Of a stretch of DNA of 64,000 bases, positions 17,181 through 25,710 are shown in pieces (positions within the stretch are counted from its first letter, which is position 1; each line of letters starts with the position of its first letter). The stretch is from an uncultured Eubacteriales bacterium (GTDB lineage Bacteria > Bacillota > Clostridia > Oscillospirales > Acutalibacteraceae). The stretch covers positions 60,752 to 124,751 of the forward strand of contig CAKSFA010000003.1 in NCBI GenBank assembly GCA_934454125.1, in the 5' to 3' direction. A program made the position numbers and the translations under genes. Below the pieces are notes generated by a model. It saw nothing but the letters and a program-made list of their open reading frames with translations, made no database searches and was not told where the DNA came from.

Positions 17181-17895
17181 TCTAACAGACGTCGGTTTGG
17201 TAAGAACCGTAAATGAAGACGCCTGTCGCACCGGTCTGCTGGGCAACATCGGCGCGTGGGCTGTTGTGTGTGACGGCATGGGCGGCACAAAAGGCGGCGA
17301 GGTTGCCAGCCAAACTGCCGTTGCATGTTTCGAGCAACAGGTGCAAGAGGCCGACATCGGTGCCTTTGAGGGCGAAAATATGAAGCGTACCCTCAGCACG
17401 CTCATTTTTCATGCAAACGAGGCCATTTATAACCTTGCGCAGCAAAATGAAGAGCTGCGGGGCATGGGTACAACGGTGGTCGCCGTTTTTGTACTGGACA
17501 ATGTTGCGCATATTGCCCATGTGGGAGATAGCAGAGCCTATCTGCTTCACAACGGTAATGTCCTTCAAATCACCACAGACCATTCCATGGTGCAAGAGCT
17601 CATTAAAAACGGTGATCTCACCGTAGAACAGGCAAAAGTGCACCCGCAAAAAAACATCATCACGCGTGCGCTGGGTGTCAATCCCGTTGTCGAAATCGAC
17701 TACGAACAAATTCCCTTAGCGCCAGAAGATCGCATTTTGATTTGTACCGACGGGCTGACCAATTACATCGAACAAGATCAGCTTCGCCGATTTTCAGACG
17801 AAACAGATTCGGAGCAGCTTGCACAAATGCTGATTGATCTTGCCAAAGAAAACGGCGGTGGCGACAATATCACGGTTGCCATACTGGATAACTGA
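17167..17895 (+). CDS. prpC: PP2C-type Ser/Thr phosphatase PrpC (Stp)
   Basis: The 242-residue PP2C phosphatase reverses phosphorylation by the partner kinase PrkC encoded next. Metal-binding motifs are intact: 'NEDAC' near residue 16, 'DGMGG' at 36-40, 'HVGDSRAY' and 'GGDNITV' near the C-terminus. It starts at a TTG (17167) inside the end of rlmN, behind a strong GGAGGTG; no ATG fits the family N-terminus 'MKVHSLTDVGLVR'. The phosphatase-kinase pair is a conserved Gram-positive module controlling growth, cell wall and dormancy exit. Confidence 0.95.
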   Translation: MKVHSLTDVGLVRTVNEDACRTGLLGNIGAWAVVCDGMGGTKGGEVASQTAVACFEQQVQEADIGAFEGENMKRTLSTLIFHANEAIYNLAQQNEELRGMGTTVVAVFVLDNVAHIAHVGDSRAYLLHNGNVLQITTDHSMVQELIKNGDLTVEQAKVHPQKNIITRALGVNPVVEIDYEQIPLAPEDRILICTDGLTNYIEQDQLRRFSDETDSEQLAQMLIDLAKENGGGDNITVAILDN

Positions 17896-17913
17896 TTGGA
17901 GTGGAGTAAACAT

Positions 17914-19914
17914 ATGGATAAGTATACAGGAAAACGACTGGACGGGCGTTATGAAATTGGAGAACTCATCGGGGTTGGCGGCATGGCCGTTGTCTATAAA
18001 GCATACGATACCATCGACGACCGTACCGTTGCCATCAAAATTTTAAAAGACGAATTTTTGGGCAATCAGGAGTTCATCCGCCGCTTCAAAAATGAGTCCA
18101 AAGCCATCGCAGTACTTGACCATCCCAATATCGTCAAGGTGTATGACGTCAGCTTTGGCGACCGCATGCAATACATCGTGATGGAATACATCGACGGCAT
18201 CTCATTAAAAGAGTATTTGAATCAGCAAAAAGAAATTCGCTGGAAAGAAGCGCTGCATTTTACCGTGCAGATTTTAAAAGCGCTGCAGCACGCGCACGAT
18301 AAAGGTATCATTCATCGCGATATTAAGCCGCAAAACATCATGCTGCTGCAAGACGGTACCATCAAAGTCACTGACTTTGGCATCGCCCGCTTCTCTCACA
18401 GCGAAACCAGAACCATGACCGACAAAGCAATCGGTTCCGTGCACTACATTGCCCCCGAGCAGGCGCGTGGCGATATCACCGACGATAAAGCAGATATTTA
18501 CTCCGTCGGTGTGATGTTATATGAAATGCTCACAGGCCAGTTGCCTTTTGAGGCAGACAACGCTGTGTCAGTGGCAATCATGCAGCTTCAGGCAAATCCC
18601 AAACCGCCCAGAGACATCAATCCCTCCATTCCAATCGGCCTGGAGGAGATTACCCTCAAAGCGATGCAGAAAACCCCAGCCCAGCGGTATCGTTCTGCTG
18701 CTGAAATGATGCACGACATCGAGCTGTTCCGTGCAAATCCGCTCATGACGTTCGATTACCGGTACAACCGTGAAGAAACCGGCTCCAAATACGTCGATGC
18801 CACAGCTGCCCCTGCAACTGGCGCAGTGCATTATGACGATGACTTCGAATATGTTGACGACAGCGATGAACCGGCCGAGCTGCATTCCAGCAGCATCAAA
18901 AACAAACTGCCCGTCATCATCGTCAGTTGCTTGGCAGGTGCCATCGTATTGGCAGTAGGCATCTGGGCAGCCATCTTTTTCTCCTCTATGGGCAACACCG
19001 GCAGCACCAGCAGCCAGGTCAGCAGCGACGAGGTCGACCTGCCAGACTTCAAAGGCAAAAAATTAGAAGACATTCAGCGCGACAGCGCATACAAAAGCTT
19101 CACCTTTAAAATCGAATACAAAGAAGACAATACCTACGATGCCGGCATTGTCATCAGCCAAACACCAAGCGGCTCCAAAAAGGTCAAAGCCAATGCACAA
19201 ATCACGCTGGTTGTCAGCAGTGGCAAAACCAAGGTTACGCTGCAAGATGTCACCGGCAACAACCAGTCCACAGCCGAGGCTACCCTGAAAAAGCAGGGCT
19301 TCACAGTCGAGGTCGTTTCAGTCAATGATGATACTATCGCTTCCGGTCAGGTGATCAAAACCGAGCCGGCAGGCGGCACAGAGCAATCCTATGGCAGCAC
19401 GGTCAAACTCTTTGTCAGCAAAGGACCGGAAACCATTTCGGTTCCCTCCGTTGTCGGCATGGATCTTGACGCGGCAAAAGCTGCCATCACTGCCGCCGGT
19501 CTCAAAGTTGGCAATATTACGTACCGTGGTGACAACAAAGCCAGCGGCACTGTGTTAGAGTCCAATCCTTCCTCCGGTTCTGCCGTTAAGTCTGAAACAA
19601 GTGTAGACCTTGTGGTCAGCTCCGGAACCAAAACAGCCAGCATCGAGATGGATCTGCCCAATGTCACACACGACGTCACCATCTATGTCTATTTGGATGG
19701 CACACAGTATCAAACACCGGTCACAGTCAATCCACAGCTCAAAGGTTACAAATACAACCTTTCCATCAGTGGCGCCTCCGGCAAGCAGATTCTGTCCGTG
19801 CGCATCGATAACACCAGCAATTACCGCATTTACACGCTCGACTTTGACAGCGGCACTTGGCACCAAACCGGTTCTAATCAATACGTTTCGCCAAACGGCG
19901 CAACCGGCCGCTAA
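17914..19914 (+). CDS. prkC: PASTA domain Ser/Thr protein kinase PrkC (Stk)
   Basis: A 666-residue eukaryotic-like kinase. The cytoplasmic catalytic domain (about residues 12-270) has the Gly-rich loop 'GVGGMAVV', Lys42, 'HRDIKPQN' from residue 134 and a DFG motif. A linker leads to one transmembrane helix (about 332-355) and three extracellular PASTA repeats (about 370-575) that bind muropeptides in characterised homologues. The final ~75 residues form an extra beta-rich domain after the PASTA repeats. The ATG at 17914 is chosen for GTGGAG 7 bp upstream over a TTG at 17896. PrkC-type kinases respond to cell wall fragments and affect germination. Confidence 0.96.
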   Translation: MDKYTGKRLDGRYEIGELIGVGGMAVVYKAYDTIDDRTVAIKILKDEFLGNQEFIRRFKNESKAIAVLDHPNIVKVYDVSFGDRMQYIVMEYIDGISLKEYLNQQKEIRWKEALHFTVQILKALQHAHDKGIIHRDIKPQNIMLLQDGTIKVTDFGIARFSHSETRTMTDKAIGSVHYIAPEQARGDITDDKADIYSVGVMLYEMLTGQLPFEADNAVSVAIMQLQANPKPPRDINPSIPIGLEEITLKAMQKTPAQRYRSAAEMMHDIELFRANPLMTFDYRYNREETGSKYVDATAAPATGAVHYDDDFEYVDDSDEPAELHSSSIKNKLPVIIVSCLAGAIVLAVGIWAAIFFSSMGNTGSTSSQVSSDEVDLPDFKGKKLEDIQRDSAYKSFTFKIEYKEDNTYDAGIVISQTPSGSKKVKANAQITLVVSSGKTKVTLQDVTGNNQSTAEATLKKQGFTVEVVSVNDDTIASGQVIKTEPAGGTEQSYGSTVKLFVSKGPETISVPSVVGMDLDAAKAAITAAGLKVGNITYRGDNKASGTVLESNPSSGSAVKSETSVDLVVSSGTKTASIEMDLPNVTHDVTIYVYLDGTQYQTPVTVNPQLKGYKYNLSISGASGKQILSVRIDNTSNYRIYTLDFDSGTWHQTGSNQYVSPNGATGR

Positions 19915-20805
19915 ATGTGTATGATGCAACAAGGCCGCATTTTAAAAGGGATCGGCGGTTTCTACTACGTCGAATCCAACCGGATAATTTATGAATGCAA
20001 AGCAAGGGGCGTGTTTCGCAAACGCGGGCTTACGCCGCTTGCCGGCGATCTGGTAGAATTTACTCCCAACGGCGATGCCACCGGTGCAATCGAAGCCATC
20101 TTACCACGCAAAACCATGCTGGTGCGCCCTGCCTGTGCCAATTTAGACCAAATGCTGCTGATTGTCTCAGTCTGTGCGCCCGCGCCCAATCTTCCCGTAC
20201 TCGACAAAATGCTTGCCGTGGCGGTGCACAGCGGCATCACGCCTATTTTGGTGCTTTCCAAAACCGATCTTGCCTCGCCGCAGCCGCTGCTTTCCATTTA
20301 CGAAAACGCCGGCATCCAAACGCTGGCAGTCTCTGCGGTTTCCGGTGCGGGCATTGCGCAGCTCAAAACATTACTGCAGGGCAAACTTTCGGTGTTCACC
20401 GGCAATTCCGGCGTTGGAAAATCCTCCCTGCTCAATCAGCTCGATCCCCATTTTTCACAGCCCACCGGCGCTATCAGCACAAAGCTGGGCCGTGGTCGGC
20501 ACACCACCCGCCAGGTCGAGCTGCTTTCGCTCCCCTGCGGCGGCTATGTAGCAGACACGCCCGGTTTTTCCACCGTCGATGTCGAGCGCTACAGCGTCAT
20601 CCAAAAAGAGGAGCTGCCCGGCTGCTTCCCTGAATTTCAGCAGTATCTATCCTGCTGCAAATTCACCTCCTGCTCTCACACCTGTGAGCGGGGCTGTGCC
20701 GTACTCCAAGCGGTGCAGCAAGGGGAGATCGCTCCCTCACGCCATCAAAGCTATGTCCGGTTGTATCAACAGGCAAAGGAACAAAAACCATGGGAACAAA
20801 AATAA
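19915..20805 (+). CDS. rsgA: Ribosome small subunit-dependent GTPase RsgA
   Basis: RsgA (296 residues) assists late 30S maturation. It has an N-terminal OB fold, then the circularly permuted GTPase order with 'SKTD' (G4) before the P-loop 'GNSGVGKSSL' and 'DTPGF' (G3), and a C-terminal zinc finger region with Cys/His in 'CCKFTSCSHTCERGC'. The ATG at 19915 directly follows the prkC stop; ATGs at 19921 and 19924 are also possible because no clear binding site is seen, suggesting re-initiation from prkC. In B. subtilis rpe separates it from thiN; here rpe is missing and the genes overlap by 16 bp. Confidence 0.94.
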   Translation: MCMMQQGRILKGIGGFYYVESNRIIYECKARGVFRKRGLTPLAGDLVEFTPNGDATGAIEAILPRKTMLVRPACANLDQMLLIVSVCAPAPNLPVLDKMLAVAVHSGITPILVLSKTDLASPQPLLSIYENAGIQTLAVSAVSGAGIAQLKTLLQGKLSVFTGNSGVGKSSLLNQLDPHFSQPTGAISTKLGRGRHTTRQVELLSLPCGGYVADTPGFSTVDVERYSVIQKEELPGCFPEFQQYLSCCKFTSCSHTCERGCAVLQAVQQGEIAPSRHQSYVRLYQQAKEQKPWEQK

Positions 20806-21446
20806 AAACCTGCGTCATTGTCGGCGCTTCTCCTGCGGCAGATAGCGCATTTATGCGCCCCTTTTTCGACCAGGCAGATTGCATCATCTGTGCCGACGGC
20901 GGCCTTTTACATTTGCAAAATACCGGCGTTGCGCCGCATCTGCTTGTCGGCGATTTCGATTCTCTGCAGCAAGCAGCTAACATCCCGCCGCAAACACAGG
21001 TGCTGCCCCTGCCGGTGCACAAAGATGATACCGATCTGCTCGTTGCCGTGCAAGAGGGCTTTGCCCGCGGCTGCACCAACTTCGTTCTTCTGGGCGCACT
21101 CGGTGCCCGCGCCGATCATACCTATGGCAATTTCTGCATTTTGCAATATATTGCGCAGCAAGGCGGCTCTGCCATCCTGCAAGACCGCGGCACACAAATC
21201 TCACTGTTGCTTGCCGGGCAGACCAAAACTCTCTCCGGTGTTTTGGGCCATACGGTGTCGGTGTTCCCGTTCGGGTGCTCCTCTTGCACACTCACCTACC
21301 ACGGTCTGGAGTACCCGTTGGATCACGGTACCCTGGTCAGCCACATCCCGCTGGGTGTCAGCAATGTCGCAGTCGAATCCACCATAGAGATAACCTGTCA
21401 CAGTGGTTCGGCCCTGGTCATGGCGCTCTCTCCGCAAACGGTGTGA
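20790..21446 (+). CDS. thiN: Thiamine pyrophosphokinase
   Basis: The enzyme pyrophosphorylates thiamine to the cofactor thiamine diphosphate. The 218-residue protein shows the family motifs 'CADGG' near residue 33, 'HLLVGDFDSL' and the 'DDTDLLVAV' segment, then 'LGARADHTYGN', and a C-terminal beta domain containing 'GLEYPLDHG'. It overlaps rsgA by 16 bp. Placement between rsgA and spoVM corresponds to yloS/thiN of B. subtilis. Confidence 0.94.
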   Translation: MGTKIKTCVIVGASPAADSAFMRPFFDQADCIICADGGLLHLQNTGVAPHLLVGDFDSLQQAANIPPQTQVLPLPVHKDDTDLLVAVQEGFARGCTNFVLLGALGARADHTYGNFCILQYIAQQGGSAILQDRGTQISLLLAGQTKTLSGVLGHTVSVFPFGCSSCTLTYHGLEYPLDHGTLVSHIPLGVSNVAVESTIEITCHSGSALVMALSPQTV

Positions 21447-21531
21447 CCCCGTCCCGCACCAATTTTACCTCCGTTGTATATACTGTTACTAAGACCGTGC
21501 GCTGCCACGGCTGCAAAAGGAGGCAACTGCA

Positions 21532-21699
21532 ATGAAAAAGCGTTGTGCAAAGCCCCGTTCCGGCGGTTTTGTGTGTTATGCCGTCACGTTCGGTGTCGGG
21601 CTTACGCTGTCCTGCTTTTGCCCCAAATCGCTTATTTTATTCATAGCAGCAGTGATCATCGTTGCACTGGGCATTTGCGCTGTCCGCTGCAAAACATAA
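21532..21699 (+). CDS. Small membrane protein of unknown function (55 residues)
   Basis: An ATG at 21532 follows a strong AAAAGGAGG site and opens a 55-residue frame ending at TAA 21697-21699. The product has a basic, Cys-containing N-terminus ('MKKRCAKPRSGG') and two short hydrophobic segments (about residues 13-29 and 34-50) around 'CFCPKS', then a basic tail 'RCKT'. It contains five cysteines, two as CxC. Small hydrophobic genes are seen in this neighbourhood in other Clostridia, but I cannot name a family. It lies between thiN and spoVM with 17 bp to the next start, so it is probably in the same transcript. Too short for standard gene calling. Confidence 0.65.
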   Translation: MKKRCAKPRSGGFVCYAVTFGVGLTLSCFCPKSLILFIAAVIIVALGICAVRCKT

Positions 21700-21716
21700 G
21701 AACGGAGGAACCCGCC

Positions 21717-21809
21717 ATGAAAGTCATTTTAATCGATCACCCCAAACTCATCAGTTTCCTGCTGCGTGTTTATTACCGCATTCCCAAACTTCGGCAGGAG
21801 CAGCTTTGA
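21717..21809 (+). CDS. spoVM: Stage V sporulation protein M (spore coat anchor peptide)
   Basis: A 30-codon gene behind CGGAGGAA. SpoVM is an amphipathic peptide that inserts in the outer forespore membrane by sensing convex curvature and anchors SpoIVA there. The peptide begins 'MKVILIDHPKLISFLLR'. Compared with B. subtilis SpoVM as I remember it, Met1, Lys2, Ile6, Pro9, Lys10 and Arg17 fall in the same positions, and Pro9 is a residue known to matter for localisation. The tail is slightly longer (30 versus 26 residues). Position after thiN matches B. subtilis exactly. The longer in-frame ORF from 21474 is accidental. A terminator follows immediately. Confidence 0.88.
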   Translation: MKVILIDHPKLISFLLRVYYRIPKLRQEQL

Positions 21810-21817
21810 TCCCCAAT

Positions 21818-21846
21818 GGGCAGCCGCAGTCAGGCTGCTCTTTTTT
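21818..21846 (+). terminator. Intrinsic terminator after spoVM
   Basis: GGGCAGCC (21818-21825) pairs with GGCTGCTC (21833-21840), one G-T wobble, followed by a run of six T. It closes the long yicC-spoVM cluster. Confidence 0.85.
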
Positions 21847-21855
21847 ATGCCGGCG

Positions 21856-21884
21856 TTGCACCTGTCTGCAGTTTGTGCTATAGT
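21856..21884 (+). promoter_or_regulatory. Promoter of the TetR-family gene
   Basis: TTGCAC (21856-21861), 17 bp, TATAGT (21879-21884). It lies directly after the spoVM terminator and about 45 bp before the regulator's start codon. Confidence 0.7.
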
Positions 21885-21929
21885 AAAAGAAAAAATTTCA
21901 TCCCTGCAATCATATCCGTGGAGGCTCCC

Positions 21930-22490
21930 ATGTCCGAGATCACCAAAAAAATGCTGGCGCAGGCGCTGCGCACCAAAATGGCACAAAAACCATTCGATAA
22001 AATCACCATCAAAGAGCTGGTCGATGCCTGCGGCGTCAACCGCCAAACCTTTTATTACCATTTTCCCGATATCTACGGCCTGCTCCGCTGGTCTCTCCAG
22101 CAAGATGCCCGGCATTTTTTAAACAAATACACCAGCGTCACCGTCTGGCAGGCAGGTGTCATGGACCTTCTGTGCTACATTCGGCAAAACCGCGCCGTTT
22201 GCCTATGCGCCCTGAATTCCCTTGCCCGCGATGAGCTAGAACGCTTTGTGTATCACGAGGTGCACCGGCTCGTCCTTGCCTCCATGCAAGAGTTAGGCAG
22301 CGACTTTCACCTCAGCGTTGTAGATCGCGATTTTATCGCCCGTTTCTACGCGCTCTCACTTTGCGCGTTGGTCCTGCATTGGGTTAAGCACGGCATGAAA
22401 GAATCCCCCGAACTTCTCATCGAAAAACTCAGTCTCACCATACACGGCAATCTGCGCGCTGCCATGGAGCGCTTTGCCGCACAAAACTGA
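21930..22490 (+). CDS. TetR/AcrR family transcriptional regulator
   Basis: The 186-residue protein has an N-terminal TetR helix-turn-helix ('ITIKELVDACGVNRQTFYYHF', about residues 24-44) and a C-terminal ligand/dimer domain of the type found with dihydroxyacetone kinase regulators (DhaS-like). The ATG at 21930 follows TGGAGG; the frame extends upstream to 21816 but that part overlaps the terminator and promoter. It is a single-gene unit, flanked by terminators on both sides, so its target cannot be inferred from neighbours and it may simply act elsewhere or on itself. Confidence 0.88.
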   Translation: MSEITKKMLAQALRTKMAQKPFDKITIKELVDACGVNRQTFYYHFPDIYGLLRWSLQQDARHFLNKYTSVTVWQAGVMDLLCYIRQNRAVCLCALNSLARDELERFVYHEVHRLVLASMQELGSDFHLSVVDRDFIARFYALSLCALVLHWVKHGMKESPELLIEKLSLTIHGNLRAAMERFAAQN

Positions 22491-22522
22491 AAAAAGAACG
22501 CCGCAACAGGCGTTCTTTTTTT
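22491..22522 (+). terminator. Intrinsic terminator after the TetR gene
   Basis: AAAGAACGCC (22493-22502), loop GCAACA, GGCGTTCTTT (22509-22518) and further T residues form a 10-bp perfect stem. Confidence 0.92.
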
Positions 22523-22601
22523 GTTCGTTTCTCTTTTTGGAATAACTAGGACAGGATACGAATACACATTACACAGTAACAGAAAAAGGAGAGAACCTTT
22601 T

Positions 22602-24140
22602 ATGGAATATCAGTTCAAAACCGAGTCGCTGCAGGGTGCGCAGGTCGTGTTTGACGGTTGCCAGGAGCAGCCAGTCGATCTGTCCCTGTCCTTACCCGAT
22701 TATTGTCCCGACATTCAGCGCATTTTAAAATGTCAAATTTACCCCTGCGTCACATCCAAAAGTATTGTGGGCGATAGTCTGGAGGTCAACGGCAACGCCC
22801 TGCTGCGCATCTTATATGTCGATGCCGCCGGCCTGCCCGTGCGATGCTGCGAAAAGCGCACACCCTTCACCACCAATCTCCCCATTAAAAAAACGCCCGA
22901 AAATCCCGTGGCTTTCGTTTCTGCTAAGGTGGAGTATGTCAACTGCCGTGCAGTCAGTCCCCGCAAGCTTGACGTTCACGGCGCATTTTCCGTCTGTGCC
23001 AAAGTCATTGAGCACATTCCGCAAAACCTGGTTTGCTCCATTGAAGGCGACGATGTTCAGCAGATGACGCAAACCGTCGATGCCAGTGCCGTTTCCGGCA
23101 TTACGCAAGAGCCCTTTTCCGTCTGTGAGGTACTTGAAATCGGCAGCGGCAAACCGGCAGCAGAAACCATTCTGCGCACAGACTGCTCCGTCACGGTAGA
23201 AAGCACCAAACTGCTTGACAATAAACTGATCCTTCAGGGGGAGGTCACTCTGCGCCTGCTGTATGCTGCCGGCATGGGGCAAACCCTCCCGGAGTATATG
23301 GAATACACCATTCCGTATAATCAAATGCTTGACTGTGCCGGCATTACCGAGCAATCGACCTGCCATGTACAAGTGCAGGCCGTCAGTACCGACGTCCAGA
23401 TCAAAAATGATGCTGCCGGCGAAAATATGCTCTTTGAAGCCGAAGTACGTGCCATGGCGCATATTACCGCTTATGACACGCAGCGCCTGACTGTCGTTAC
23501 CGATGCTTACTCCACGCAATACAGTCTCGACCTGGAATATCAACAAACCACCCTGCATAAATTGTTAGAGATCGTCCGCGATACCGATGTGCAAAAAAAT
23601 AATTTCGAGGTCGATGATGCAAACATCTCACAGGTCATTGATGTCTGGAATGAAATGCGCTCCGTTTCTGCCGCAGTAGAAGACGGTGCACTGGTCTATA
23701 CCGGCAAATACAATGTCTGCATTCTGGCCATCGGCAGTGAGGGCAAGCCCTTCTACTTCGAGCGCATGGTCGATTTTAAAATCACGCGCGAGGCAACCGG
23801 TTATCCAACCGATGTCCGGTGCGAAGCTTCCTTGCGTATGAAAAGCATCGGGTATCGCATCACCGGCAATTCCTGCATCGAGGTCAAGGCAGAGCTTTGC
23901 CTGTCCGCTGCTGTGTTGCAAGAGGTTTCCTGCAAATCCATCGTCTCTGCCAGCGCCGATCAAGAGCGCCCGGTGTTAAAAGATACCAAAGCCGCTCTGA
24001 TTATCTACTATGCCGAGGCCGGCGAAAGTCTCTGGAACATTGCCCGGCAATATCACACCGCAGCCGACGCCATCCGCAGAGAAAACGACCTTACGGAAGA
24101 AACCGTTCCAAGCAGAGGTATGCTGTTCATTCCGGTTTAA
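22602..24140 (+). CDS. sipL: SipL-like spore coat morphogenesis protein (DUF3794/SPOCS repeats plus LysM)
   Basis: The 512-residue protein starts 'MEYQFKTESLQGAQVVFDG' and has successive DUF3794 (SPOCS) regions over residues ~1-430 with repeated 'DYCPDIQRIL'-type and 'VNGNALLRILY'-type strands, followed by a C-terminal LysM domain ('YYAEAGESLWNIARQYH', about residues 465-512). This is the architecture of C. difficile SipL, the functional counterpart of SpoVID that binds SpoIVA through its LysM domain. spoIVA is the next gene. AAAAGGAGAG lies before the ATG at 22602. A weak sigma-E-like sequence (AATAACT ... AATACACAT, 22541-22569) precedes it, but I hold that loosely. Gene symbol is by architecture and context. 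Confidence 0.85.
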   Translation: MEYQFKTESLQGAQVVFDGCQEQPVDLSLSLPDYCPDIQRILKCQIYPCVTSKSIVGDSLEVNGNALLRILYVDAAGLPVRCCEKRTPFTTNLPIKKTPENPVAFVSAKVEYVNCRAVSPRKLDVHGAFSVCAKVIEHIPQNLVCSIEGDDVQQMTQTVDASAVSGITQEPFSVCEVLEIGSGKPAAETILRTDCSVTVESTKLLDNKLILQGEVTLRLLYAAGMGQTLPEYMEYTIPYNQMLDCAGITEQSTCHVQVQAVSTDVQIKNDAAGENMLFEAEVRAMAHITAYDTQRLTVVTDAYSTQYSLDLEYQQTTLHKLLEIVRDTDVQKNNFEVDDANISQVIDVWNEMRSVSAAVEDGALVYTGKYNVCILAIGSEGKPFYFERMVDFKITREATGYPTDVRCEASLRMKSIGYRITGNSCIEVKAELCLSAAVLQEVSCKSIVSASADQERPVLKDTKAALIIYYAEAGESLWNIARQYHTAADAIRRENDLTEETVPSRGMLFIPV

Positions 24141-24154
24141 ACACAACTGTGCAC

Positions 24155-24187
24155 AAAACCCATTTTCCGCAAAAAAATGGGTTTTTC
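24155..24187 (+). terminator. Hairpin terminator between sipL-like gene and spoIVA
   Basis: AAACCCATTTT pairs with AAAATGGGTTT around a CCGCAAA-type loop and is followed by TT. It would end or attenuate the upstream transcript, so spoIVA may be partly read through or have its own promoter. Confidence 0.65.
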
Positions 24188-24227
24188 CAACCAAAATTTT
24201 TTTCAATGGAAAAATGGGGGTAACACA

Positions 24228-25703
24228 ATGGAAAATTCAATTTATCAGGACATCGCACGCCGCACCAAGGGCAGCGTATACATCGGGGTCATCGGCCCTG
24301 TGCGCACAGGCAAGTCCACCTTCATCAAGCGGTTTATGGACGCTATCGTCATCCCGAACATGGACGGCGATTTTGAAAAAGAGCGCGCCATTGACGAAAT
24401 GCCGCAGTCCGCAGCCGGCAGAACCATCATGACCACCGAGCCAAAATTCATCCCAGAACAGGCCGTTGCCGTCCATCTTGACGACAACGCCACCTTCAAC
24501 GTCCGCATGATCGACTGCGTTGGCTATATCGTTCCCAGCTCACTGGGCTATGTCGAAGACGATACGCCCCGCATGGTCATGACACCCTGGTTTGAAGAGG
24601 AGATCCCCTTCAACATGGCCGCTGAAATTGGCACACAAAAGGTCATCACAGAGCACTCTACCATCGGCCTGGTCGTCACAACAGACGGCAGTATCAGCGA
24701 CATTCCCCGCGCCGAATACGAAGAAGCAGAAGAGCGCGTTATCAACGAATTGCGCGAAATTGACAAGCCTTTCATCGTTCTGCTCAACTGCATCCAACCG
24801 CGCAGCGAGCAGGCCCAAACACTCGCCGCCCGCCTGCAAGAGCGTTACTGCGTGCCGGTCGTTCCGGTCAATTGCCTCGAGTTGCAAGAGGCCGAGATCA
24901 AAACCATCCTGCAACAGGTGCTCTACCAGTTTCCGGTCAAAGAGATCAAGGTCGAAATGCCCCAATGGCTTTGCAACCTTGAAAAAGAGCACTGGTTGCG
25001 CAGCGCCGTGTTGGGTGCCATTCAGCAGTCAGCCGCTTCGCTTTCCCGCGTTGGCCAGGTGTCTCAAATGCATGCCCAGCTTTCGTCCTGCGAGTTCATC
25101 TCCAGCTCTCAAACCGCTGCAATCGACCTTGGTGCCGGCCGTGCCCGCATTGTGCTCGAATTCAAGCAAGAGCTGTTTTTCCGCGTTCTGGGAGAAAAAA
25201 CCGGCATGCACATCGAAAATGAGGGAGAGCTGCTCACCTGCATGCTCCAGTTCATGCAAATGAAGGAGCAGTACGATAAGCTCAAAGATGCCTACGATGA
25301 TGTGCTTGAAACGGGCTACGGCATTGTCATGCCGGGCATTGACGAACTGACGTTAGAGGAGCCGAAGATCATCAAGCAAGGCGGTAGGTACGGCATTCGG
25401 TTAAAAGCCGGCGCACCCTCGATTCAGATGATGCGCACGAATATCACAACAGAAATTACCCCCATGGTCGGTTCTGAGCAGCAATCAGAAGATTTAATCT
25501 CCTATCTTATGAAAGAGTTTGATGAAAGTCCTGCTCAAATCTGGCAGTCCAATATTTTTGGCAAATCCCTGCACGAGCTGGTCAATGAGGGGCTGCACAA
25601 CAAGCTGTACCGCATGCCGGTTGAAGCGCGCAACAAAGTTCGTCAAACGATTGAGCGCATCATCAACGATGGCTGCAACGGCCTGATCTGCATTATTCTA
25701 TAA
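24228..25703 (+). CDS. spoIVA: Stage IV sporulation protein A (spore coat scaffold ATPase)
   Basis: SpoIVA polymerises with ATP hydrolysis into the basement layer of the spore coat. The 491-residue protein starts 'MENSIYQDIARRTKGSVYIG', with Walker A 'GPVRTGKST' near residues 21-29, and continues with the long conserved middle and C-terminal regions; it ends 'GCNGLICIIL', matching the hydrophobic C-terminus through which SpoIVA meets SpoVM. The ATG at 24228 has GGGGG upstream; the frame to 24177 lies in the preceding hairpin. Length equals that of B. subtilis SpoIVA (492). A terminator follows. Confidence 0.97.
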   Translation: MENSIYQDIARRTKGSVYIGVIGPVRTGKSTFIKRFMDAIVIPNMDGDFEKERAIDEMPQSAAGRTIMTTEPKFIPEQAVAVHLDDNATFNVRMIDCVGYIVPSSLGYVEDDTPRMVMTPWFEEEIPFNMAAEIGTQKVITEHSTIGLVVTTDGSISDIPRAEYEEAEERVINELREIDKPFIVLLNCIQPRSEQAQTLAARLQERYCVPVVPVNCLELQEAEIKTILQQVLYQFPVKEIKVEMPQWLCNLEKEHWLRSAVLGAIQQSAASLSRVGQVSQMHAQLSSCEFISSSQTAAIDLGAGRARIVLEFKQELFFRVLGEKTGMHIENEGELLTCMLQFMQMKEQYDKLKDAYDDVLETGYGIVMPGIDELTLEEPKIIKQGGRYGIRLKAGAPSIQMMRTNITTEITPMVGSEQQSEDLISYLMKEFDESPAQIWQSNIFGKSLHELVNEGLHNKLYRMPVEARNKVRQTIERIINDGCNGLICIIL

Positions 25704-25710
25704 AAATTAT

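Noticed and set aside
21474..21809. 111-residue frame covering spoVM
   Set aside because: It crosses the small gene at 21532 in another frame and has no start signal; only its last 30 codons form a good gene (spoVM).
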